From positions 28,504 to 92,503 of the forward strand of contig CALFMO010000054.1 in the NCBI GenBank assembly GCA_937879855.1: a stretch of 64,000 nt of DNA, read 5' to 3'. Both the position numbers and the translations under genes were made by a program. Source of the stretch: an uncultured Acidobacteriaceae bacterium. GTDB taxonomy: Bacteria; Acidobacteriota; Terriglobia; Terriglobales; Acidobacteriaceae. The notes beneath the pieces were generated by a model that was given only the letters and a program-made list of their open reading frames with translations, made no database searches and was not told the DNA's origin. Positions 27,261-35,327 of the stretch are shown in pieces; within the stretch, counting starts at the first letter, position 1, and the number at the start of each line of letters is the position of its first letter.

Positions 27261-29621
27261 TTATGAGGCATACAGTAGGGATTGCATTTCAGTGACAGCC
27301 TCTCGCATTTTCTCGGCACCGCCAAAGAGAGCCGCTATTTGTGGCACGGTGCCGCGCTCTGAAATTGGCGGGACCTTGAGAATCTCTGGGATCTGGAACT
27401 GTGCCGTACCGTACTCGATGTATTTCTCCAGCATCTCCGCGAGAACCTGTCGTGCTTCCGGCGCGTATTTGTCGAAGAAGTTCTTCTTATCTTTCCGTAG
27501 CAATTCTGCCCGCTCACGTCTGGTTCTCAACGGTGCGTTAAAAGCTACGTGGCAGAGAAGGTCAAAGGGATCAGCCTCGGGCTGATTGGCAGCGTTGACG
27601 AGCTCATCGAAAGATATTCCCCTGTCCTCCAACGCCTGGATGATCTCTGCTCGCTCTTCGGACTTGCTCCATTTCGTGCGAAGTACCGCGGCGGAGGGAT
27701 ACATGTTGCGTACTTTTTCAGCGGTGTAATCAGTGAACTTAACCACCCGAAGTTGTTTCCCATTCCCATCGAGCTCGTAGACTAAATGCGCCACGATCTC
27801 CACAGAGCCTTTGTCGACATAATATTTCTTGGGCGGAGCGTCGGAAGGCTCTCTGTCTATGTGCTCATTAAACTCAACATCCTCGGGTTCTTCGGGTTTT
27901 TCCGGCCCAACCACCTTCACCTCCACCTGTTTCCCGGAGGCGTCCATCTCCTCTTCAGTGATCAGAGCCGGTTCGCCATCGAAGTCCGGATCGGCAAACA
28001 ATCGGGTTGCGCTGCCGGTGTAGTCGAGAATGTTGAAGTAGAGTTTCCCGTAATCATCGCGCACGCGAGTTCCTCGACCGATGATCTGCTTGAAGTCGGT
28101 CATAGAATTTATGACTCGTGCGAGAACGATGTTGCGGCACGTCGGTACGTCGACTCCGGTCGTTAACATTTGGGATGTCGTGACGACCGTCGGCACGAGC
28201 GTTTCCACGTCCATGAACCGATCAAGATATCCCCGTCCGATCTGCCCTTCGTCGGAAACCACACGAACGACGTAATCCGGATGCTCTTTCACGATTTCGA
28301 CACTGAAGTTGTTGATCGCTTTCCGCATTTCCTCCGCGTGCTCCTGGTCGACACAGAAAATGATCGTCTTGCCGAACGGATCGGTCTTCTTGAGGAAATC
28401 GGTAAGATTCTTTGCGATGGCTTGCGTGCGGACCTTGAGCGAAACCAGCCGCTCGAAGTCCTTCGTTGTATACTCGCCGTCCGGGATCTCCCGACCGTAA
28501 CGGTCAAGTTCCCCTTTCGTAGGTCGCCAACCCGCAGCGTCGACAGTGGAGACTACGCGATGGACCCGGTACGGTGCTAAGAACCCATCATCGATGCCTT
28601 GCTTCAAACTGTACGTATAAAGAGGATTGCCGAAATACGCGTAGGTATCCTTGTTGTCCTGCCGCAGCGGTGTAGCTGTCATTCCGATCTGGAATGCGGG
28701 TTCAAAATACTCTAGAATGTCACGCCAGTTGCTCTCGTCCCGCGCACTGCCCCGGTGGCACTCGTCCACGATGATCAGATCAAAAAAGTCTCTCGGAAAA
28801 TCTCGGTAGAGTCCCGGACGGTGTTCGTCTCTCGCAATTGACTGGTATGTAGCGAAATACATTTCTCGGCTTTTGAGCGCTTGACCGCTAATCTTCCACC
28901 GCGCGTCTCCGAATGGTGCGAATATCTTGTCCTTGGGATCGTCGACTAGCACGTTGCGATCGGCAAGGTACAGAATCCGGGGGCGGCGGTATTCACCCTT
29001 TCGGTTCCATCGAGAACTCCAGAGTTTGTAGCAGATTTGGAAAGCGATGACCGTCTTGCCGGTGCCAGTGGCGAGCGTGAGAAGGACCCGACGCTTGCCC
29101 TGCAGGATCGACTGCACTGCCCGGTTGATCGCAATCTCCTGATAGTAGCGGGGCGACTTCCCGGAAAGGTGGTAATACGGTGCAAGGACTTGCTCGGCGG
29201 TCTTCTCGTCGATCCCTTCGCTTGCGCGAAGGCGTCCCCAGAGTTCGTCGGGGCCTGGGAATCCATCGAGGTCTCTCTCACGGCCGGTGAGGAAATCGTG
29301 TTCGACGATGCCTTTGCCGTTCGTCGCGTATGCGAACTTCAGGCCGAGAATTTGTGCGTACTCTTTCGCCTGCTGGAGTCCGTCGCCAGGATGGGAATAG
29401 ATCGTCTTGGCCTCAACTACCGCAATTGGGAAATCGCGCCGATACCGCAGGAGGTAATCCGCGCGCTTCTGTGGTCGTCGTTTTACCTTCGTGCCCGCCA
29501 CGACGATGCGACCGTCAGTGAAACTTTTCTGTTCGCTTATCTGCTCGTCGGTCCACCCAGCTCCGTAGAGCTTCGGAAGGACGTACAGACGACAAGTGTC
29601 AGCTTCAGTGAGGACTGGCAT
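27261..29621 (-). CDS. hsdR: Type I restriction endonuclease subunit
   Basis: 786 residues, the shorter EcoEI-like form. The N-terminal PD-(D/E)xK nuclease is visible as RADYLLRYRRDFPIAVVEAK (about 53-72), followed by QAKEYAQ. The superfamily 2 translocase has Walker A ATGTGKT near 187, the DEAH-box variant DECHRGSARDESNW near 286, ATPLR after it, and helicase motif VI QIIGRGTRVRDDYGK. A helical C-terminal domain contacts HsdM. The complex cleaves unmodified DNA after translocation. It lies 145 bp after the VWA gene on the same strand, so it may be co-transcribed with the integrase module or have its own promoter in that gap. Confidence 0.95.
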   Translation of the reverse strand: MPVLTEADTCRLYVLPKLYGAGWTDEQISEQKSFTDGRIVVAGTKVKRRPQKRADYLLRYRRDFPIAVVEAKTIYSHPGDGLQQAKEYAQILGLKFAYATNGKGIVEHDFLTGRERDLDGFPGPDELWGRLRASEGIDEKTAEQVLAPYYHLSGKSPRYYQEIAINRAVQSILQGKRRVLLTLATGTGKTVIAFQICYKLWSSRWNRKGEYRRPRILYLADRNVLVDDPKDKIFAPFGDARWKISGQALKSREMYFATYQSIARDEHRPGLYRDFPRDFFDLIIVDECHRGSARDESNWRDILEYFEPAFQIGMTATPLRQDNKDTYAYFGNPLYTYSLKQGIDDGFLAPYRVHRVVSTVDAAGWRPTKGELDRYGREIPDGEYTTKDFERLVSLKVRTQAIAKNLTDFLKKTDPFGKTIIFCVDQEHAEEMRKAINNFSVEIVKEHPDYVVRVVSDEGQIGRGYLDRFMDVETLVPTVVTTSQMLTTGVDVPTCRNIVLARVINSMTDFKQIIGRGTRVRDDYGKLYFNILDYTGSATRLFADPDFDGEPALITEEEMDASGKQVEVKVVGPEKPEEPEDVEFNEHIDREPSDAPPKKYYVDKGSVEIVAHLVYELDGNGKQLRVVKFTDYTAEKVRNMYPSAAVLRTKWSKSEERAEIIQALEDRGISFDELVNAANQPEADPFDLLCHVAFNAPLRTRRERAELLRKDKKNFFDKYAPEARQVLAEMLEKYIEYGTAQFQIPEILKVPPISERGTVPQIAALFGGAEKMREAVTEMQSLLYAS

Positions 29622-29766
29622 CTTCCTTTATATATAGAGGGGAGAAGACTTCTGATAATAGCGCAGTTTCTAAGGATAAGCCCTTATTTCCCAAGGTTCT
29701 GAAACGCGCATTCTCATCGTAGCCTGATTCAGAAATTAGAGCAAAAGGCCCTGCGATCTAATGCGA

Positions 29767-31398
29767 TTAACGTTGCACATCACACTCCGCCGAATACGTA
29801 ACGAGTTCCGCACCAGCAGCCGCGAAATATAGCTCCCAAAACCGCTTGATCGTCATCCACGAACGCGGAGTTAGTCCCGTTGTCGATGCTCCGTAGACAT
29901 ACACCTTATATCGTGGCAACGGCACCAGCAAATCGGTCCCTTTCACGCGCTCCAGCATTCGATCAGGCCCTAGTGCGAGCAGGTCAGGCATCGAAAAATC
30001 GCGACTGTCATTTTTCATGTCTGAAAAGATGTTGACGATCCTGACGGATGCTCTGCCGACTGCCTGAGGCGACTGCGAAGAGGACTCGAATAAAGCTTTG
30101 ATGTGCCACAGACCGCCGATGATATCGGTTGCTTGCGCTGTCGGTGCCAAACGGGACGATTTCGTCACGAAGGTGCTGGCGAGCTGCTGACGCGCCCGGT
30201 CTAGATCATCGGTAAAGACGCCGTGCACTTCTGGGGTCCAACCTACGACGATGTCTTGGGCGCCAAATGAATCCCCCACGATGCTCGACACCCAGACGCG
30301 GGTGTTCGGCGGCTCAGCGCTGAGAAGTTCTCTGGTCGAGCGCACGTATTCTCGAAAAAGCTGTCTCGAAATAGACGCGCTGCTGTCGATGAGTGTGCTT
30401 TCCTCACGTCGAATCACTTGGCCGTGCGATCGAGGAACACACGTGAGCGCGAGGACCACCAAGGTAGTCAAAGCTTTGTGGTAGGGCGTCCTCCGTTTTT
30501 TCCTCGCGCTTTGTGCGCGCCGAATTCCAGCCATGCACTGCCTTTTGGCGCGCTTGATGCGCGAAAGCAATTCGGCCACTCGTTCCTCCAAAACTGCGAT
30601 TTCCTCAACCACAGCTTTGAGTTCGTTCCAGGCTGCGTAATCTTGGTCCGTGCGTAATTTCACGAGAAGCCCCACGAGATACGCGAGACCGAGCTCAGCA
30701 GCCATCGTGATCAAAAATGCCGCCCCGCCGAGGGTGCCGTGCACTTCGGTCTCGCTGTCCCTTGGTCTACTTCCGGTCTCCGAAGTCTGGTCAGGGTCGG
30801 CGTTATCGACGTAGGAGCTCGCTGCCGATCTTGCGGTCGCCTTATCGAGAATGACTCGGCGCGCTTGACCTAGTTCATAGAACGCCGCCACACCGAGAGC
30901 GGCTATCGCGATGATGAGACCGGCCTGCAACCATTTACGGCCAGCAACCAGTCGCTCGTAAGCCGGGTGCCCCAGTCCGACTGGCAGTGTTGTCATGAAT
31001 ACTGCTGCCAGGAACGCGATGAGTGGCGACCATCCGAGCAGCACGAACGTCGTCAGATTGCCAACCAAGCAGGCACCAGCCGTGATCGCACACAGTCCAA
31101 ACACGAGGCGCACGTGCGTTCGATGCGTCAGAAGGGCGGCATCGCTAGCCGGGAGCGGGCGGTTGTACAAATGCTCGTGTAATGCCGAGCCGCGGCTACG
31201 GAGGATCGCGAGGTCGGAATGCAAGCTGGACAGCTCCGGCTGCAACTGATCTTCGTATGCGTGCAAGTGATGGGCGCACGCTTCAATGCCGTGTGACTCG
31301 TCGTGACAAGCAAGAACCGTCTGGTACGCGAAGTTTTCCCAGTCGATTTTCGTCCATTCCTCTCGCAACGTATGAACGACTCGTTTCAACTTATTCAT
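29767..31398 (-). CDS. Membrane protein with von Willebrand A-like domain, backbone gene of the island
   Basis: 543 residues from the ATG at 31398, which has GGAGGAAG before it and overlaps the end of the previous gene by 8 nt; the frame is open to 31515. The N-terminal 100 residues are helical. Four hydrophobic segments follow between about 90 and 240, then a coiled coil (AVVEEIAVLEERVAELLSRI) and another hydrophobic or export-like segment (ALTTLVVLALTCVPRSHG). The C-terminal VWA-like domain has a MIDAS-type LIDSSASIS near 335, a TDIIGGL threonine and the strand IVNIFSDM. VWA domains bind metal and partner proteins. A decayed paralogue lies at 17900-18320, so the gene belongs to the mobile backbone. 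The role is unknown; a part in transfer or maintenance is inference. Confidence 0.75.
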   Translation of the reverse strand: MNKLKRVVHTLREEWTKIDWENFAYQTVLACHDESHGIEACAHHLHAYEDQLQPELSSLHSDLAILRSRGSALHEHLYNRPLPASDAALLTHRTHVRLVFGLCAITAGACLVGNLTTFVLLGWSPLIAFLAAVFMTTLPVGLGHPAYERLVAGRKWLQAGLIIAIAALGVAAFYELGQARRVILDKATARSAASSYVDNADPDQTSETGSRPRDSETEVHGTLGGAAFLITMAAELGLAYLVGLLVKLRTDQDYAAWNELKAVVEEIAVLEERVAELLSRIKRAKRQCMAGIRRAQSARKKRRTPYHKALTTLVVLALTCVPRSHGQVIRREESTLIDSSASISRQLFREYVRSTRELLSAEPPNTRVWVSSIVGDSFGAQDIVVGWTPEVHGVFTDDLDRARQQLASTFVTKSSRLAPTAQATDIIGGLWHIKALFESSSQSPQAVGRASVRIVNIFSDMKNDSRDFSMPDLLALGPDRMLERVKGTDLLVPLPRYKVYVYGASTTGLTPRSWMTIKRFWELYFAAAGAELVTYSAECDVQR

Positions 31399-31705
31399 AA
31401 CTTCCTCCGTCATGTTTTGATTTCGACAATCTTTTCCTGCGCGCTGCGATGCACCACGCGACTGTAAGGACTCCCGCAAGGACGATAACGACGATTGCCA
31501 GTACGAGGACCGCACTCTTAAGGAGATTGAGCGCCGCCATCAAGACGACTTTCAGCAGGCAAAGCGCATACACAGCCAGGAGGACGGCTCCAAAGCCCCG
31601 ACCAAGCATGGCTCCCGCCTCTTTGGTACTCACTGCACCGATCGTCACGAGAAGGCCAAGAACGGCGAGCGCCAAAACGCATAATGTTGATACGAATTGC
31701 ACCAT
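31391..31705 (-). CDS. Small multi-pass membrane protein in integrase operon
   Basis: 104 residues, with three hydrophobic segments (about 4-25, 36-60 and 63-88) and a basic C-terminal tail (ARRKRLSKSKHDGG). Its last codons contain the ribosome-binding site of the VWA gene (GGAGGAAGTT) and the two overlap by 8 nt, so the two membrane proteins are probably made together and may form a complex. I recognise no family. Confidence 0.65.
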   Translation of the reverse strand: MVQFVSTLCVLALAVLGLLVTIGAVSTKEAGAMLGRGFGAVLLAVYALCLLKVVLMAALNLLKSAVLVLAIVVIVLAGVLTVAWCIAARRKRLSKSKHDGGSYE

Positions 31706-31718
31706 TTGTGATTCCCCA

Positions 31719-31750
31719 CAAAAAAGGAGCCGCCGGGTAGGCAGACTCCT
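31719..31750 (-). terminator. Intrinsic terminator or attenuator inside the integrase operon
   Basis: On the minus strand, AGGAG (complement of 31746-31750) with an inner GCC/GGC pairing folds back on CTCCT (complement of 31725-31729), followed directly by TTTTTTG. It sits between the 78-residue coiled-coil gene and the two membrane-protein genes, so it may reduce expression of the distal genes. Confidence 0.6.
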
Positions 31751-31761
31751 GAAATAAAGAG

Positions 31762-31998
31762 CTAGGTTCCTTCGAGGGCTTTCCGCACCGCCTCGAGCTT
31801 GTCGAGCTGGCGCTTGGCTGTTTCGTATTCTTCCTTTTTCGCGGCGACATCGTCGCGGAGCCGGTCGATCTGCGCGAGCATGATGTCGACTGGACTTCGC
31901 TTCACCCAGGGCTTCCGTTGCGTCGGGGTCGTCGTCGCGGTTGTCGGTGTTGTTGGGGACGGGGCTGCTCCCGTGTCCTTAGGCTTCGGTGGCGTCAT
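31762..31998 (-). CDS. Small coiled-coil protein in integrase operon
   Basis: 78 residues with AAGGAGGAAGA directly before the ATG. The N-terminal third is Pro/Thr-rich and disordered (TPPKPKDTGAAPSPTTPTTA); the rest is a charged helix with heptads (IDRLRDDVAAKKEEYETAKR), a predicted coiled coil. It overlaps the preceding gene by 20 nt. No family is recognised. Confidence 0.6.
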   Translation of the reverse strand: MTPPKPKDTGAAPSPTTPTTATTTPTQRKPWVKRSPVDIMLAQIDRLRDDVAAKKEEYETAKRQLDKLEAVRKALEGT

Positions 31999-32266
31999 TC
32001 TTCCTCCTTATGAATTTTGCTTGGGGTTCGAGGCGGGCCGAGCGTGCAGCCGTATCGCGGCAGGCTCGGCAGCTCTGGGCTTTTTCGGTCGCGTGCCGTC
32101 GTGTCTGATCGAGCACGATGAACGAATTGCCCTCACGGAGGTGGCGCGTCCATTGGTTGAGAAAGCTCTGGACCTCCTCAGACGTCTGGTTGTGCTCCAC
32201 CAGCGAATACTCGTTGCGGTTGCGGTCGTACGCGACGACCAATTTGAGCTTTCGATCTTCAGTCAC
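31979..32266 (-). CDS. Small hypothetical protein directly after integrase
   Basis: 95 residues from a GTG at 32266, chosen because AAGGAGAG lies just upstream and the codon is 1 nt after the integrase stop; the frame is open to 32347 inside the integrase gene. The N-terminal half alternates strands and helices (KLKLVVAYDRNRNEYSLVEH, then SEEVQSFLNQWTRHLREGNS). The C-terminal half is basic with a CxxC (SCRACRD), possibly DNA-binding. No family is recognised. The position suggests a small accessory of the integrase operon. Confidence 0.55.
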   Translation of the reverse strand: MTEDRKLKLVVAYDRNRNEYSLVEHNQTSEEVQSFLNQWTRHLREGNSFIVLDQTRRHATEKAQSCRACRDTAARSARLEPQAKFIRRKNDATEA

Positions 32267-32267
32267 A

Positions 32268-33302
32268 TCATTTCTCTCCTTTTTGACTTTCTTGCAACAT
32301 GCGTACTCTTTCTTCCGCGAGCCACAGTTCAAGTTTGCGAATGGCATCGCGTTTGGCTGGCAGTTCCACGTGGCTGTACGTCGCCTGCGGGTCGTCTCCT
32401 AAGGAGTGACCCATCAAGCTCATCCTGATTTCGCGAATCACGCCGGCCTCTAAAAGCCTGCTGTTGTAGCAATGCCGCAAATCGTGAAATCGGTAGCGAG
32501 GAATACCGGCGCGTGTGAGCGCCGTCTTCCAAGCGGTCTTGATCGAATGGATGGGTTCGCCTTTGAAAGTGAAAATGAGTCCTTCATCTTCCCTCGCGTC
32601 CCAGAGCAGGTTGAAAAGCCTGCCCGGCATAGGGACTTCTCTCTTTTCACCTTCGGCGGTCTTGCTTTTACTTACAAAGAGCAAACGCCTAGCGAAGTCG
32701 ACATCTTCCCACCGTTGGGTCAGAATTTCGCCACGCCGGAGACCTGCATCGAGCGCCGCGATGATGATCGAACGAAGATGGGGTTTTGCCGCACTGAGTA
32801 GTAGATCCTCTTCCGAGAGACTCATCACCGGTCGTTTTCGTTTACGTTCGCGTTCGAGGCGCAGGCGACCTAAGGGATTCGTGAGCAACAAACCCTCATC
32901 GACGGCCCAAAAAAGCAAGTGGCGGAGACATTCGAGATCGCGGTTCACGGTGCTTTCCCTAAGTTGGCGCCTTAAATGTCGCCACTTGCGATAATCGAGC
33001 GCGAGATTCTTAGTTATTCGTCCGATCTGCGTCTCGCCCCAAAAGGGCAGCAAAACTTTCAGTCGATCGCGGTGATACGGTTTCGGAATGCCATTGGCAA
33101 GGAAGCGCGCCGCGAGGTCAGCGAACGTCATGTCGGGCATGGGCTGGCTCACACCGTGCCGTGCGAGATTCGCTTCCTCCCGATACCGTTCGTCAATCCG
33201 TTCAGCCAAACGACGGTTACCGGTTCCGGTCGACTTCATAAACCGTTTACCGTCGATCCAGTTGTACGACCAGTACACGTTGCCACGCTTCCAGAGCGTC
33301 AT
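32268..33302 (-). CDS. int: Tyrosine recombinase/integrase
   Basis: 344 residues with AGGAGGTG 8 nt before the ATG. It has an N-terminal arm-binding/SAM-like region (about 1-150) and a phage-integrase catalytic domain. The first Arg is in AALDAGLRRGEI (about 186), the Lys in SKSKTAEGEKREVPM, HxxR in FHDLRHCYNSRL (about 274), His in MGHSLG and the nucleophile Tyr in TYSHVEL (about 309). All active-site residues are present. It probably mediates insertion at the tRNA-Pro 3' end. Unusually, it lies about 20-30 kb from every att copy rather than next to one, which fits a composite island or later insertions. Confidence 0.93.
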   Translation of the reverse strand: MTLWKRGNVYWSYNWIDGKRFMKSTGTGNRRLAERIDERYREEANLARHGVSQPMPDMTFADLAARFLANGIPKPYHRDRLKVLLPFWGETQIGRITKNLALDYRKWRHLRRQLRESTVNRDLECLRHLLFWAVDEGLLLTNPLGRLRLERERKRKRPVMSLSEEDLLLSAAKPHLRSIIIAALDAGLRRGEILTQRWEDVDFARRLLFVSKSKTAEGEKREVPMPGRLFNLLWDAREDEGLIFTFKGEPIHSIKTAWKTALTRAGIPRYRFHDLRHCYNSRLLEAGVIREIRMSLMGHSLGDDPQATYSHVELPAKRDAIRKLELWLAEERVRMLQESQKGEK

Positions 33303-33433
33303 TCCTGTTCACCTCCTTTCCTTTTCTTGGTTTTTCAAGGATCCGTGCACGACTTGCTTGTGACACAAGCTCACGTGCATCCTCCCTTTCGATTGATTGG
33401 TAAACTCTGGCCCCATCTGCATTGTTGAGGACA

Positions 33434-33459
33434 CCCTGTCAGAATTGGGTAACAACCCG
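33434..33459 (-). promoter_or_regulatory. Second conserved leader element, copy 1
   Basis: CCCTGTCAGAATTGGGTAAC plus CA matches 36711-36731 at 17 of 21 positions, all with the same spacing. Both copies lie downstream of a leader hairpin and upstream of a mobile-element gene (integrase here, coupling ATPase there). It may be an operator or a second promoter. Confidence 0.45.
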
Positions 33460-33517
33460 TGAGCATCGCGCTCACTTCAAAGCGCCCCGTCACGATGTGG
33501 TAGAAAAGAAGAACGTA

Positions 33518-33552
33518 CGGATGGGAAAAGAGCTTCTGCCCTTTCCCATCCG
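33518..33552 (-). promoter_or_regulatory. 11-bp hairpin in integrase leader
   Basis: A perfect 11-bp stem (CGGATGGGAAA at 33518-33528 with its complement at 33542-33552) and a 13-nt loop, between the repeated promoter and the integrase start. The minus-strand sequence after it is T-rich but interrupted, so it may be an attenuator or a stabilising 5' structure. Confidence 0.6.
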
Positions 33553-33642
33553 TTATGGGAGTGTTGTAAATGAACTGGAAAGGCTGTCCGCCGTAGACCG
33601 GCAGACGGGCCTATCTGTGAAAGGGACCCTTCGACCACCTGT

Positions 33643-33707
33643 AGATCGAAGTGTCGATCTGAGTGTATAGCGCCCGTTGCTGCTGCAAAGGTGGGAAATC
33701 TTGCCGC
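33643..33707 (-). promoter_or_regulatory. Repeated 44-bp promoter element, copy A, with adjacent GATC palindrome
   Basis: On the plus strand, CAAAGGTGGGAAATCTTGCC (from 33686) matches the other copies. Exactly 16 bp separate it from a minus-strand TATACA (33664-33669) that fits a -10 box. Directly beyond, at the expected transcript start, lies AGATCGAAGTGTCGATCT (33643-33660), a palindrome with two GATC sites. It points towards the integrase gene. Confidence 0.65.
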
Positions 33708-33738
33708 CGGAGCAAACTCTCTTAGGAAGCACGAGCGG

Positions 33739-33972
33739 CTAGCCCTTGCGCGAGGTCATTCCCACAGTACCTTCCCGACGGCTTTGCGACTTGATGATCC
33801 AGCGGACAACTTGTCGGCGATAGAAAATGAGCTTGCCCGTCTTCGACGTCCGGAAGTACGGCAATCCGGAGTGCAGATGCCGCTGCCTCACCGTCCAGAC
33901 CGAACAGCCGAGCAAACGGGCCACCTCGGCGATCGTGAGCGGTTCTCCCAAAAGGTCCGGTGCGGTGCTCAT
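33739..33972 (-). CDS. Excisionase-like (AlpA/MerR-type helix-turn-helix) protein
   Basis: 77 residues. PLTIAEVARLLGCSVWTVRQRHLHSGLPYFRTSKTGKLIFYRR is the HTH_17/AlpA winged-helix fold used by excisionases and AlpA-type activators: a helix-turn-helix, then a Lys/Arg strand, then a final helix (VVRWIIKSQ). It lies just before the integrase promoter and after the mobilisation operon. The likely role is a directionality factor or regulator of integrase expression. Confidence 0.8.
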   Translation of the reverse strand: MSTAPDLLGEPLTIAEVARLLGCSVWTVRQRHLHSGLPYFRTSKTGKLIFYRRQVVRWIIKSQSRREGTVGMTSRKG

Positions 33973-33986
33973 GACACGCGCCTAAC

Positions 33987-34020
33987 CCTAGGGCAATGCT
34001 GCGGGCAGCACTGCCCTAGG
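33987..34020. promoter_or_regulatory. Large imperfect palindrome upstream of excisionase-like gene
   Basis: CCTAGGGCAATGCTG pairs with CAGCACTGCCCTAGG around a 4-nt CGGG loop (14 of 15 pairs), ending 14 bp before the ATG at 33972. It could be a 5'-leader hairpin or an operator for the neighbouring helix-turn-helix protein. Confidence 0.6.
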
Positions 34021-34116
34021 CGAAATTGAGAAAAGCCCAACCCATGCCTGCGGTTGGCGTCGATCACGAAACGTGACTTACGCTCTTCCTCATGGCATCC
34101 GCTCCCCACCCCACAA

Positions 34117-34527
34117 TTACTGATCATCGCGCCGTCCTTTCTTACCCAACGACCGTCGTACCAACTGTCGGAGCCAATTTGGCAGCATCCCCCAGATGAA
34201 CCAAAGCGCAATCAAGAGGAGCCCCAGTGCAATCAACGCGCCCCTGGTCCCAGGCTCCACGAGCAGCGCGTAGAGAATGGCCAAGAGGACGTAGACCATG
34301 AGCAGAACGACCAACGCTCGCGCGAGAAAGCCGATGATCTTCCAAAGGAAAGAGACCCGCGGCCCCGGAGTCGAGAGTTCGCGGCTGCCGCACGTCGAGC
34401 AAACCTCGGCCGCCCGCGGATTCACGTGTCTCCGGGAGCAAAGCTTGACGTCGTAGCTTCTTCCGCAGAAATTGCAGAAGAGCGGCTCACCCGCCGTGAT
34501 TCGTCCGCATTCGTAGCAATATTTCAT
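34117..34527 (-). CDS. Zinc-ribbon membrane protein
   Basis: 136 residues. The N-terminal 55 residues hold two double-cysteine knuckles (YCYECG...FCNFCG and LCSRRH...CSTCG), a double zinc ribbon. Then come two hydrophobic segments (LARALVVLLMVYVLLAILYA and ALIALGLLLIALWFIWGML) and a basic tail. Its ATG overlaps the stop of the replication-relaxation gene (ATGA). As the third gene of the mobilisation operon it may be a membrane component of DNA transfer or an accessory; this is inferred from context. Confidence 0.7.
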   Translation of the reverse strand: MKYCYECGRITAGEPLFCNFCGRSYDVKLCSRRHVNPRAAEVCSTCGSRELSTPGPRVSFLWKIIGFLARALVVLLMVYVLLAILYALLVEPGTRGALIALGLLLIALWFIWGMLPNWLRQLVRRSLGKKGRRDDQ

Positions 34528-35327
34528 GAGCGTTCGTCGATAAACGGCCTGGGCTCCTCACCGATGGGTCGGAACCACACGGGCGCGAGAATCCCCTTGT
34601 CCCGAACAGTCGCGAGACTGGCAAACCAGAATATTTTTTGCGTGGTCGCCGCCACGATTTTCCGCAGAGAGTGCATCCGACGGTCCGAGGTCACGAGGAC
34701 CAACACCCGGAAGCGGCTCTGTCCGAAGCGGCGCTCGAAGTCGTTGGAGAGCGCCAACTGGAGATAGTTCTTAACCTTTTCCTTCCAAACCGGGCCTCTT
34801 TCATGACCGAGATCGACTTCAAGGAATGCCGCCAGGACTCCCGACTTCGTAACGAGCTCGACATATCCGTCTGGAACTAGACGGACCCCCTGCGAGACCG
34901 GCTCATAGAAAGCGATCCAGCGGCGGAATGCAATGCCCTCTTGAGGCATTTCGCGGTACTTCAACGCGCAATAGATCTCGTTTACGGCCATTTGATGTTC
35001 CACGAAGAAATCGGCAACCAGCGTCTCGTCTAGCTTGCGGCGCGGCCCGCGATGAGGCACGCCTACGAGCCGCGCGCTTTTCTCCGAAAGTGCATAGAGC
35101 GCCTTGCGGCTGCCGCCGCTCGTGCCCGTCCCGGTGCCAAGAAACGAGCGACGCAGGAGCCCAGCTCTGGTGAGTGCCAAGAGACGCGCGTTCACTCTCG
35201 TCGTGGAGCCGAACCCGGCGACGATCTTGGCCTGCTCCCGGTCGATGACCCGCATGATTCCGAGCTCTTCGAAGAAGCGCCGGTCTCGCGGCTGCACGAT
35301 GAGGCCCGAATGGTCATTCCCAGGCAT
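34524..35327 (-). CDS. Replication-relaxation family protein (mobilisation)
   Basis: 267 residues from the ATG at 35327, preceded by GAGGTG and overlapping the end of the coupling-ATPase gene; the frame is open to 35477. The N-terminal region is a winged helix (RRFFEELGIMRVIDREQAKI, then VNARLLALTRAGLLRRSFLG). The central region VDLGHERGPVWKEKVKNYLQ and the strand FRVLVLVTSDRRM match the replication-relaxation family as I know it, proteins found beside coupling ATPases in integrative and conjugative or mobilisable elements. It probably acts at the transfer origin, but I see no classical relaxase His triad, so nicking activity is not claimed. Confidence 0.75.
   Translation of the reverse strand: MPGNDHSGLIVQPRDRRFFEELGIMRVIDREQAKIVAGFGSTTRVNARLLALTRAGLLRRSFLGTGTGTSGGSRKALYALSEKSARLVGVPHRGPRRKLDETLVADFFVEHQMAVNEIYCALKYREMPQEGIAFRRWIAFYEPVSQGVRLVPDGYVELVTKSGVLAAFLEVDLGHERGPVWKEKVKNYLQLALSNDFERRFGQSRFRVLVLVTSDRRMHSLRKIVAATTQKIFWFASLATVRDKGILAPVWFRPIGEEPRPFIDERS

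Noticed and set aside
26490..27266. 258-codon plus-strand open frame
   Set aside because: Antisense to hsdM, whose motifs are complete; composition is that of a reverse-strand shadow.
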